Positions 1-6,075 of a DNA stretch of 6,075 nucleotides are shown here, piece by piece. The position numbers and the translations under genes were made by a program. A model generated the notes under the pieces. That model was not told the DNA's origin, ran no database searches, and was given only the letters and a program-made list of their open reading frames with translations. The stretch is taken from assembly GCA_017353855.1 (NCBI GenBank), contig JAFMSA010000278.1, positions 1 through 6,075 on the forward strand, given 5' to 3'. Within the stretch, counting starts at the first letter, position 1; each line of letters opens with the position of its first letter. The stretch is from Alphaproteobacteria bacterium (GTDB lineage: Bacteria; Pseudomonadota; Alphaproteobacteria; ATCC43930; CGMCC-115725).

Positions 1-3000
1 GATATTTCGGCGTCGCCGACCGGTGTCCTGAACGACCCGCACACGCGGGTCGATATCCGCGGGCAGGGGCGCATCATCGGGCTGGCGCTGCCCGAGCAGG
101 CTGCCGCCGCATCGGGGCTCGGCCAGGAGATCTCCTGGTCCCTTGCCGCGACCACGACCCGGGACGGACGAGCTGTCGACCTGACCCAGCTTTCCGCGCG
201 CGGGGCCGGGGTATCCCTCGCCGGGTCCGGACAGCTGGCGCCGACCGGCGCGATCGAAGGCCGGTTCAATTTGTCGATCGCCGACCTGAGGCCGTTCTCA
301 AGCATTCTCGGACACCCGCTCGATGGCTCGGTTGAGCTCGAAGCCAGTGCTGCTCGCGAAGGAAGCGCCGGCTTCAGAGCCGAGCTCGACGGCTCCGCAA
401 AGGAGTTGAAGACCGGGTTCGCTGCCGCTGATGCATTGCTCGGGGGCTCGGCGACACTAGCGGGTTCCGTGCGCCGTGATGAAGCGGGCGTCTTGTCGGC
501 CCACCGGCTCGACGTCGCGGGCGCTGCGGGGAAGCTTACCGGCGACGCCCGGTTCGACCCGAGCTCGCACAGTCTGGCCGCGGCGCTCGCGTTCGATCTG
601 CCGCGTTTGGCGCCGCTGAGCAGCGCCCTCGGCATGCCAGTGTCAGGGGCGTTGTCGGCGCGGTTGAAGGTGGAGGGGCCCCTCGCGCGCCTCGACGCGA
701 CGGGGGACGTCGAGGGTGGCGACATCAGTTTGGCCGGAACTAGGCTCGACCGCCTGCACCTCGTCGCGCACGTCCCCGACCTCTCCGATCCAAAGGCGGC
801 TCTCCAAGGAAGTCTGCACGCCTACGGGCTCGACGGGACACTGGCGCTCGCCGCGGAGCCGAAGGGTAATTCCGAGCTGGTCGTGCCGCAGCTGCGACTG
901 ACCGCGGCAGACAGCACACTCGCGGGCAGCCTGAGGATGGCGCTCGACACGGGTCTCGTGCGCGGCGCGGTCTCCGGACGAGCTCCCAACCTCGCGCGCT
1001 GGTCCGGCGTCGCCGGACGGCCGCTCGCCGGGACGATCGAGTTCGCCGCGGGACTCGACGCACGGGAGGGTCAGCTGCTCGATCTATCGCTCACCGGGAC
1101 AGGGCTCGCAGAGGGCAGCGGCCCCTCGCGCGTCGGGATCGGCCGGCTCGCGCTCACCGCGCGCTTTGCCGACATTTTGCGCAGACCCTCGGGGACAGGA
1201 CGTGTTTCACTGGCCTCGGTGAACTTCAACGGCGGCGGATTCACGACCGCCGCGCTGGAGCTCGACGCTCCGAGACCAGGCCGTTTTTCGTTCCGGGGTG
1301 ATGCGAAGGGCGAGCCGCTGACGGTGGCGATGGCGGGCGACGGAGGACTCGAACCGGGCAAGCTCGACTTGCGTCTGACGCGGCTTTCAGGGTCGCTCGG
1401 CAGTGACCGTTTGTTCCTCGAACAACCGGTGTCGTTATCGCGAAACGGCGCCGATCTCGCCTTTTCCGGGCTCGCCCTGGCCTGGGGGCCGGGCCGGATC
1501 AGCGGTAATGGGGGCGTGCGCGGCCAGTCGGTGTCGCTGGCTCTGAATGCCGCCGATTTGCCGATTGCCTCGGGCGCACGGCTGCTCGGCTATCACAACG
1601 CAAGCGGCACGCTGAGCATTGCTGCGACAGCCGGCGGAACCCTGCGCGCGCCGCAGGGGCGTCTGGCCGTGAACGCGCGCGGGCTTACGCTGTCCACAGC
1701 AGACCATTCAAAGCTCCCGCGCCTTGGGCTCGCCGTCGACGGCAATTGGAACGGCCGAAATCTCGACCTGAAGGGCCAGGTCACCGGGTTGAAGGGTGAC
1801 AACATCAATTTTGCCGGGGCCGTTCCGCTGGTGTTCACGCCGGCGCCGCTCGGGATTTCGATGCCGCCCGCCGGCCGTCTCGCGCTGCAGTTGCAGGGCG
1901 CCGGGCAGCTCGAGAACCTCGCGGACCTGCTGCCGCTCGGCGAAGACCGGGTGAGCGGCCGTTTCGCCGCCGACGTCGTCGTCGGGGGCACGGTCGCTTC
2001 GCCCGCGGCGAACGGACGCTTGAAGCTGTCGGATGCGCGGTACGAGAATTTTGCAAGCGGCGCGGTTCTGACCAAAATGCAGGCCGAGGTCATCGGTGAT
2101 CGCGACCGGTTTGCGCTGAGCTCGTTTTCCGCCGCGGACAATGCGGGCGGTACCCTCAGGGCGCAGGGCAATGTGGTGCTCGGAGGCGCTGCCGGGCCCA
2201 CGGCACAGCTCTCCGCGACGCTCACGAACTTTCGCGTGGCAGCACGCGATGAAGCCACCGCCACAGCCAGCGGAGCGGTGTCGATCAGCGGGCCCCTCAC
2301 GGCGCCCCATGTAACCGCACCGCTCACGATCAACCGCGCCGAGATCAGCTTGCCCGACAGCTTGCCCCCGAACGTCGTCGTGCTCAACGTCGTCGAGACG
2401 AACAACAAGGCCGGCAAGCGGCAACCGCCCGGCACCGCTGGCCAACCGCCGGCCCTGCCGATGCCGCTCGACATCACGCTCGATATGCCCGGCAATATTT
2501 TTGTCCGCGGCCATGGCCTCGAGAGCGAATGGCGCGGAAAACTGGCGATCAGCGGAACCAGTGCGGCACCGAACATCAAAGGGTCGCTGACGCAGGTCCG
2601 CGGCAGCATCGATCTGCTCGGCAAGACATTCACGCTGACCCGCGGCGTGATCACGTTCGACGGCAGTGGAAAACTCGATCCCGTTCTCGACATCGTCGCA
2701 GAATCGCGCGCCTCGGACATCACCGCGCAGGTCAACATCGGAGGTTCCGCGTCCGCGCCGAGGATCACTCTGTCTTCGACGCCCTCCGTACCGAAGGACG
2801 AGATTCTTTCACGCGTGCTCTTCAACCGCGGGGTGGGTCAACTCTCCGCCGCAGAAGGGCTCCAGCTGGCTGCCGCAGCCGGAACACTGGCGGGCGGGGG
2901 TCCCGGCGTGCTCGACCGTTTGCGCAGTGGTATTGGTCTCGACTGGTTCCGGCTGGGCTCCGGCGCCGGAGGACCCGCGAGCAGCACGCTAAACCAGACG

Positions 3001-3207
3001 AAGACGAGCGGCAGGGGTGCGAGCAACACCGCACTCAGCGCCGGAAAGGAGATCGCCCCTGGGGTTTCGGTCGGAGTAAGCCAGGGCCTCTCGCCGCCAA
3101 CGAGCAAGGTCACGGTGGATGTCGAGGTGCGGCGGCATCTGACGATCCAAGGCGAAGCCGGCCAGGCCGGCACAGGGATCGGGCTCAACTACAATTTCGA
3201 TTATTGA
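1..3207 (+). CDS. tamB: TamB-family translocation/assembly module protein (DUF490 C-terminal domain), 5'-partial
   Basis: The reading frame is open from base 1 to the TGA at 3205-3207, giving 1068 visible codons. The true start is upstream, and the TTG at 271 is an internal Leu codon. TamB proteins are anchored in the inner membrane, span the periplasm as a long beta-rich groove, partner the outer-membrane TamA, and are implicated in outer-membrane protein assembly and phospholipid transport. Most of the visible protein is repetitive, Gly/Ala/Leu/Ser-rich, alternating beta-strand sequence without Cys, as expected for the groove. The conserved C-terminal domain covers about residues 720-1068. 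It includes MPLDITLDMPGNIFVRG (from residue 820), the segment GSLTQVRGSIDLLGKTF, the family hallmark DEILSRVLFNRGVGQLSAAEG (from residue 933, nt 2797), and a final beta-strand ending NYNFDY. A polar Pro/Gly-rich insert (NNKAGKRQPPGTAGQPP) precedes the domain. The N-terminal membrane anchor is not in the window, and an upstream tamA is likely but unseen. No frameshift is apparent. Family assignment is strong; the symbol is by homology. Confidence 0.9.
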   Translation, partial: DISASPTGVLNDPHTRVDIRGQGRIIGLALPEQAAAASGLGQEISWSLAATTTRDGRAVDLTQLSARGAGVSLAGSGQLAPTGAIEGRFNLSIADLRPFSSILGHPLDGSVELEASAAREGSAGFRAELDGSAKELKTGFAAADALLGGSATLAGSVRRDEAGVLSAHRLDVAGAAGKLTGDARFDPSSHSLAAALAFDLPRLAPLSSALGMPVSGALSARLKVEGPLARLDATGDVEGGDISLAGTRLDRLHLVAHVPDLSDPKAALQGSLHAYGLDGTLALAAEPKGNSELVVPQLRLTAADSTLAGSLRMALDTGLVRGAVSGRAPNLARWSGVAGRPLAGTIEFAAGLDAREGQLLDLSLTGTGLAEGSGPSRVGIGRLALTARFADILRRPSGTGRVSLASVNFNGGGFTTAALELDAPRPGRFSFRGDAKGEPLTVAMAGDGGLEPGKLDLRLTRLSGSLGSDRLFLEQPVSLSRNGADLAFSGLALAWGPGRISGNGGVRGQSVSLALNAADLPIASGARLLGYHNASGTLSIAATAGGTLRAPQGRLAVNARGLTLSTADHSKLPRLGLAVDGNWNGRNLDLKGQVTGLKGDNINFAGAVPLVFTPAPLGISMPPAGRLALQLQGAGQLENLADLLPLGEDRVSGRFAADVVVGGTVASPAANGRLKLSDARYENFASGAVLTKMQAEVIGDRDRFALSSFSAADNAGGTLRAQGNVVLGGAAGPTAQLSATLTNFRVAARDEATATASGAVSISGPLTAPHVTAPLTINRAEISLPDSLPPNVVVLNVVETNNKAGKRQPPGTAGQPPALPMPLDITLDMPGNIFVRGHGLESEWRGKLAISGTSAAPNIKGSLTQVRGSIDLLGKTFTLTRGVITFDGSGKLDPVLDIVAESRASDITAQVNIGGSASAPRITLSSTPSVPKDEILSRVLFNRGVGQLSAAEGLQLAAAAGTLAGGGPGVLDRLRSGIGLDWFRLGSGAGGPASSTLNQTKTSGRGASNTALSAGKEIAPGVSVGVSQGLSPPTSKVTVDVEVRRHLTIQGEAGQAGTGIGLNYNFDY

Positions 3208-3211
3208 CGCG

Positions 3212-3243
3212 GCAGGCCGGTTGCTTCCCGACCCGGCACCTGC
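3212..3243 (+). terminator. Possible stem-loop just after tamB (weak terminator candidate)
   Basis: Five bases after the tamB stop, GCAGGCCGG (3212-3220) can pair with CCGG-CA-CCTGC (3233-3243). This gives nine GC-rich pairs, with a two-base bulge on the right arm and a 12-base loop. No T-run follows, so it does not match a classical intrinsic terminator. It could be a 3'-end processing or stabilising hairpin, or a chance pairing in GC-rich DNA. Confidence 0.25.
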
Positions 3244-3439
3244 ACCGCCAAGGCTAGCCGTTCGCCCCTCGCCCGATGGCCGCGGCCGCCGATAAAATGC
3301 GCCGGCAGCGCAAAGGCTCGTGGCCTGCGCGCAGAGGCGGCAAGTCCCTCATTCGGTCACTCTTCGGTGATCAGCCCTTGCCGGGCGCGCTCGAGGGCGG
3401 AAGATTGCGGCGCCGGGACAATGGAGAACCCAATTCAGC

Positions 3440-3446
3440 GGAGGAG
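3440..3446 (+). promoter_or_regulatory. Ribosome binding site that decides the hydrolase start
   Basis: GGAGGAG is a near-perfect anti-16S match and lies four bases before the ATG at 3451 (six from the GGAGG core). The alternative in-frame starts at 3367 (GTG) and 3421 (ATG) have no comparable purine box. This supports the 290-residue product. Confidence 0.75.
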
Positions 3447-3450
3447 TGTG

Positions 3451-3570
3451 ATGGACGCGTTGGAAAGCGGATTGGGAGAACTGCTGCCGCGTACGGCGTG
3501 GACGCGACGCGGTTTTATCGTGACCTCGCTCGCCTCGGGCTTCGCGCTATCAGTGCAGCCGGTGTCGGCG
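3451..3570 (+). other. Predicted twin-arginine signal peptide of the hydrolase
   Basis: Residues 1-40 comprise an 18-residue polar lead, the motif T-R-R-G-F-I-V (residues 18-24), a moderately hydrophobic core (TSLASGFALSV) and a signal peptidase I-type site, V-S-A before E41. The motif fits the Tat consensus S/T-R-R-x-F-L/I. The hydrophobic core is mild, as is usual for Tat signals. Export is inferred, and many family members are cytoplasmic. Confidence 0.7.
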
Positions 3571-4323
3571 GAGACGATCACGACCGACACAAACGGGCTC
3601 GACGCCGCAGAGGTCAAGGTACCGGTCCCGGACGGGTCGATTCCGGCCTATCGCGCAATGCCGGCACAGGGAGGGCCCTTTCCGACCGTGCTCGTCGTGC
3701 AGGAGATCTTTGGCGTCCACGAGCATATCAAGGACATCTGTCGCCGGCTCGCCAAGTCCGGCTATTACGCGATCGCCCCTGAACTCTTCGCACGTCAGGG
3801 CAACCCGGCAGCGATCAGCGATATCCAGCAGTTGATCAAAACCATCGTCTCCAAGGTGCCGGACGCGCAGGTCATGTCCGATCTTGACGCTGCGGGCTCC
3901 TACGCGAAGGCCTCCGGCAAGGCCGACGCCGCGCGACTCGCCGTCACCGGCTTCTGCTGGGGCGGTCGGATCGTCTGGCTATACGCCGCGCACAACCCTG
4001 GGCTCAAAGCCGCGGTCGCCTGGTATGGGCCGATCGACAGGCCGCGGACCGAACTGCAGCCCAAATACCCGATCGACCTTGCCGCCGAGTTGAAGGCGCC
4101 GGTGCTCGGGCTCTATGGTGGTGCCGATCAGAGCATCCCGGTCGAAAGCGTCGAGAGAATGAGGGCCGCTTGCAAACAGGCGGGCAAAATCTGTGAGATC
4201 AAGATCTACCCGGACGCCCCGCACGGCTTCAACGCCGATTACCGGCCCAGCTATCACGCCGACGCCGCGAGGGACGGCTGGGCAAGGATGCTGGCCTGGT
4301 TCAAGGATCACCGGGTTGCTTAA
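3451..4323 (+). CDS. Dienelactone hydrolase-family alpha/beta hydrolase with Tat-like signal
   Basis: The 290-residue product is an alpha/beta hydrolase of the dienelactone hydrolase (carboxymethylenebutenolidase) family, whose classic member opens dienelactone to maleylacetate in chlorocatechol breakdown. Seen in the sequence: the nucleophile elbow GFCWGG with Cys169, the acid Asp226 in YGGADQSIP, and His258 in APHGFN, which form the Cys-Asp-His triad. The activating Glu is Glu85 in VVQEIFGV, and Arg115 in ELFARQ matches the conserved substrate-binding Arg81 of the classic enzyme. The position two to four residues after the catalytic His reads FNAD, so the second carboxylate-binding Arg (206 in the classic enzyme) is absent. 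The substrate is therefore probably not the textbook dienelactone. The N-terminus carries TRRGFIV (RR at 19-20), a hydrophobic stretch and VSA|ET (cleavage after residue 40), which resembles a Tat signal and suggests periplasmic location. Without it the mature part is about 250 residues, close to family size. The ATG at 3451 was chosen for its Shine-Dalgarno. The acyl-CoA synthetase gene follows 29 bases downstream. Confidence 0.9.
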   Translation: MDALESGLGELLPRTAWTRRGFIVTSLASGFALSVQPVSAETITTDTNGLDAAEVKVPVPDGSIPAYRAMPAQGGPFPTVLVVQEIFGVHEHIKDICRRLAKSGYYAIAPELFARQGNPAAISDIQQLIKTIVSKVPDAQVMSDLDAAGSYAKASGKADAARLAVTGFCWGGRIVWLYAAHNPGLKAAVAWYGPIDRPRTELQPKYPIDLAAELKAPVLGLYGGADQSIPVESVERMRAACKQAGKICEIKIYPDAPHGFNADYRPSYHADAARDGWARMLAWFKDHRVA

Positions 4324-4352
4324 CTCTTTCGACGTGGCCCGCCGGTGGTGAC

Positions 4353-5897
4353 ATGAACCTCGCGGCGCTGTTGTTTGATGTCGCGCGCCGGCAGCCGGAG
4401 GCGCCGGCCGTCAGCGACAACGTCCAAGGCTGGAGCTATCGCGAGTTCGCGCACCGGATCTCGTGTCTGGCGGGGGGCCTGGCGGCACGCGGCCTCGCGC
4501 CCGGTGATCGCGTGATGCTGTGCATGGAGAACTGCGCCGAGTTCCTCGAGGTGATGTTTTCGTGCTGGACCGCGGGCCTCTGTGCGGTCCCGGTCAATGC
4601 CAGGCTCCATCCGCGCGAGGTCGAGCACATCGCCCGGGATTCGCGTGCGCGGCTGCTCATCGCTACTCCGGCGCTTGCCGGTGCACTGGCGGCGCTCGAG
4701 CAGACGGTGGAGACCTTGGGCGAGGTCGTATCGACCAGGAGCGCCGAGTATACCGGCCTCATTATGCGCGCGGCGCCGATGCCCGCCGTCGACAGCAGGG
4801 CGAACGAGCGGGCGTGGCTTTTTTATACCAGCGGCACCACCGGCAGGCCCAAGGGCGCCATCCTGACCCACCGCAACCTGCTCTTTATGAGCCATTGCTA
4901 TTACGCCGATATCGAGGCGGTCGACGAGCGCGACACCAACCTCCATGCCGGGCCGCTGTCGCATGGCGCCGGCCTGTATGCTTTGCCGCATCTGTTACGT
5001 GGCGGCCATCAGGCGATATTGGCCCATTTCGACGTCGACGAGATTGCCGACGCATTGCAGCGCCATTCCCGCGTCTCGATGTTTGCTGCACCGACAATGC
5101 TCACTCGGCTCGTCGATGCCCCCGCTGTCGCCTCAGCCGATCTGAGGGGCCTCCGGACGATCTTTTACGGCGGCGGCCCAATGTATGTCACCGATCTGGA
5201 GCGCGCGCTGAAGCTTTTTGGCCCGCGCCTCTATCAGCTCTACGGGCAGGGCGAGTCGCCGATGACGATTACCGGCCTTACCCGACGCATGCACGCGGAG
5301 AAAACGCATCCGCGCTGGCGCGACCGGCTCGGCTCTTGCGGAGTGCCACGGACCGGGGTGCTCGCCAAGGTGGTCGACGAGAGCGACCGCGAACTCCCGC
5401 CGGGCGAAGTCGGAGAAGTCGTCACGCGCAGCGACTGCGTCATGGCGGGTTATTGGGACAATCCCGACGCCACCGCCGAAACGTTACGCGGCGGCTGGCT
5501 GCACACCGGGGATCTCGGGAGCTTTGATGAAGACGGTTTCCTGACGCTGCGCGACCGCTCCAAGGACATGATCATCAGTGGCGGCAGCAACATCTATCCG
5601 CGGGAGATCGAGGAGATATTGCTGCGCCATCCGGACCTTATCGAGGTCTCGGTGGTCGGTCGCCCGCATCCGGAATGGGGCGAGGAAGTCGTCGCGTTTG
5701 TCGTAGCCCGGCCGGGAGCGACGATCGCGAGAAAGACGCTCGACCGGTTGTGCCTCGACCACATCGCCCGTTTCAAGCGCCCGCGGCATTATGAGTTTGT
5801 CGATACCCTCCCAAAGAACAATTATGGCAAAGTTCTGAAGACCGAACTGCGCCGGCTTCTGGCCGACCCGCCGCGCGAAGAGAGCCTCACCCGCTGA
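4353..5897 (+). CDS. Acyl-CoA synthetase (AMP-binding, class I adenylate-forming enzyme)
   Basis: The 514-residue product should activate a carboxylic acid to its CoA thioester through an acyl-adenylate, using ATP. All core motifs are present in order. The phosphate-binding loop is YTSGTTGRPKG (158-168). The acyl-pocket region is PLSHGAGL (201-208). GGGPM (273-277) is followed by the adenine-site motif YGQGES with Glu301. TGD with Asp387 lies in GWLHTGDLG, and the hinge region is DRSKDMIISGG (401-411). The catalytic C-terminal Lys493 lies in PKNNYGK. Length is typical for medium/long-chain or aromatic acyl-CoA ligases, but the motifs do not fix the substrate. No signal peptide or membrane segment is seen, so it is cytoplasmic. 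The ATG at 4353 has only a weak GGTGGTG upstream. It lies 29 bases after the hydrolase stop, so co-transcription or translational coupling with that gene is likely. Function as an acyl-CoA ligase is secure; the specific name (fatty acid, feruloyl, cyclohexanecarboxyl or other) is not. Confidence 0.93.
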   Translation: MNLAALLFDVARRQPEAPAVSDNVQGWSYREFAHRISCLAGGLAARGLAPGDRVMLCMENCAEFLEVMFSCWTAGLCAVPVNARLHPREVEHIARDSRARLLIATPALAGALAALEQTVETLGEVVSTRSAEYTGLIMRAAPMPAVDSRANERAWLFYTSGTTGRPKGAILTHRNLLFMSHCYYADIEAVDERDTNLHAGPLSHGAGLYALPHLLRGGHQAILAHFDVDEIADALQRHSRVSMFAAPTMLTRLVDAPAVASADLRGLRTIFYGGGPMYVTDLERALKLFGPRLYQLYGQGESPMTITGLTRRMHAEKTHPRWRDRLGSCGVPRTGVLAKVVDESDRELPPGEVGEVVTRSDCVMAGYWDNPDATAETLRGGWLHTGDLGSFDEDGFLTLRDRSKDMIISGGSNIYPREIEEILLRHPDLIEVSVVGRPHPEWGEEVVAFVVARPGATIARKTLDRLCLDHIARFKRPRHYEFVDTLPKNNYGKVLKTELRRLLADPPREESLTR

Positions 5898-5953
5898 GCA
5901 GCGGAACGCGGGGTTCGCGCGCCGCGGTTCTCAAGGAGCCCCGCCGGGTTCAC

Positions 5954-5960
5954 GGGAGGG
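5954..5960 (+). promoter_or_regulatory. Ribosome binding site before the putative CTG-started gene
   Basis: GGGAGGG lies four bases before CTG 5965, and no ATG, GTG or TTG follows in that frame up to the window edge. The purine box at proper distance is the main support for initiation at the CTG. A second box, AAGGAG at 5933-5938, has no start codon at a useful distance. Confidence 0.45.
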
Positions 5961-5964
5961 CGGC

Positions 5965-6075
5965 CTGGCGCTCAAATTCAAATATCTGCTCGTCTTTATT
6001 GATCCGAACACGGCCGGCGGCACGCGCCTCAACCTCGCGTTCAAGCTGGCCCATCGGCAACGCGCACAGTCGCGT
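5965..6075 (+). CDS. Putative universal stress protein (UspA family), 3'-partial, CTG start
   Basis: The frame is open to the right edge, giving 37 visible codons. With CTG read as Met the protein begins MALKFKYLLVFIDPN and continues TAGGTRLNLAFKLAHRQRAQ. This fits the N-terminus of UspA-domain proteins: a first beta-strand ending in an Asp that contacts nucleotide (LLVFID, Asp14), then a helix with the spacing R-L-x-L-A-x-x-L-A-x-x-x-x-A. Usp proteins are small cytoplasmic alpha/beta proteins, often ATP-binding, induced by stress or growth arrest. The frame is open upstream into the synthetase gene, but no ATG, GTG or TTG was found in the stretch from the synthetase stop to the CTG. The gene starts 67 bases after that stop, so it may be the third gene of the same unit. 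Only the first strand and helix are visible, so the family call is tentative. Confidence 0.5.
   Translation, partial: MALKFKYLLVFIDPNTAGGTRLNLAFKLAHRQRAQSR

Larger units (their letters stand above)
3208..3450. other. Intergenic spacer between tamB and the hydrolase gene
   Basis: This 243-base spacer contains no gene I can support. It holds an imperfect stem-loop at its left end (3212-3243) and a clear Shine-Dalgarno at its right end (3440-3446). The hydrolase frame is open leftwards to a GTG at 3367 and has an ATG at 3421, but neither has a convincing ribosome binding site. A promoter for the hydrolase gene could lie here. A TAAAAT hexamer at 3293-3298 resembles a -10 box but lacks a recognisable -35. 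TTGCCG (3378-3383) followed 17 bases later by AAGATT is another weak candidate. Neither is strong enough to call. Confidence 0.6.

Noticed and set aside
1593..2825. A 410-codon open frame on the - strand opposite tamB, with an overlapping 268-codon - strand frame at 1708-2514.
   Set aside because: Both lie wholly inside the strongly supported tamB gene. Their translations are Arg/Ser/Pro/Ala-rich without any recognisable domain, which is what antisense frames of GC-rich genes produce.
2529..3257. A + strand open frame of 242 codons overlapping the tamB 3' end and running into the spacer.
   Set aside because: The translation is dominated by Arg, Gln and His, typical of an out-of-frame reading of GC-rich coding DNA. 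The tamB frame here contains the family hallmark motif.
3293..3298. TAAAAT as a -10 promoter box for the hydrolase gene.
   Set aside because: No -35-like hexamer lies 16-18 bases upstream in this GC-rich stretch, so the match is not distinguishable from chance.
3367..3450. A longer hydrolase starting at GTG 3367 (318 residues) or ATG 3421 (300 residues).
   Set aside because: Neither has a Shine-Dalgarno box, and the extra residues would lengthen the region ahead of the twin-arginine motif. The GGAGGAG at 3440-3446 favours ATG 3451.
3276..3782. A + strand open frame of 168 codons beginning in the spacer and overlapping the hydrolase gene.
   Set aside because: It is Arg/Gly-rich with no domain, and its overlap with the hydrolase coding region covers the signal peptide and the Glu85 motif. 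It is a shadow frame.
4320..4991. A 223-codon - strand frame opposite the acyl-CoA synthetase, plus a 335-codon + strand frame at 4520-5527.
   Set aside because: Both are contained almost entirely in the synthetase gene, whose catalytic motifs are intact. Neither translation resembles a known protein.
5904..5930. Inverted repeat GAACGCGG / CCGCGGTTC after the synthetase gene as a terminator.
   Set aside because: The stem has a bulge and a 10-base loop and is followed by TCAAGGAG rather than a T-run. Short GC-rich pairings are frequent by chance here.

Overview
The window is GC-rich chromosomal DNA from a proteobacterium. Codon use, the long low-complexity TamB-type protein and the gene styles suggest an alphaproteobacterium, but that placement is an inference from general appearance and no taxonomic marker is present. 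All genes recognised lie on the + strand and coding density is high.

Layout. Positions 1-3207 hold the C-terminal 1068 codons of a TamB-family protein of the translocation and assembly module / inter-membrane lipid transport type; the 5' end lies outside the window. A 243-base spacer (3208-3450) follows, with one imperfect stem-loop just after the tamB stop and a strong Shine-Dalgarno just before the next gene. Positions 3451-4323 encode a dienelactone hydrolase-family alpha/beta hydrolase with an intact Cys-Asp-His triad and a twin-arginine-like export signal. After only 29 bases comes a class I adenylate-forming acyl-CoA synthetase (4353-5897) with all core motifs. A 67-base spacer leads to what looks like the first 37 codons of a universal stress protein (UspA) family gene running off the right edge. 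It appears to start with a CTG codon behind a good Shine-Dalgarno.

How they fit together. TamB is an envelope-assembly gene and probably a separate transcription unit. The hydrolase and the acyl-CoA synthetase are close enough to be co-transcribed and could serve the breakdown of an organic acid, lactone or aromatic compound, but no substrate can be read from the sequence. I found no RNA gene, mobile element, CRISPR array or phage feature, and nothing I would call a new biological system. The points most worth checking are the CTG-started Usp gene, the predicted export of the hydrolase, and the loss of one substrate-binding arginine in that hydrolase.
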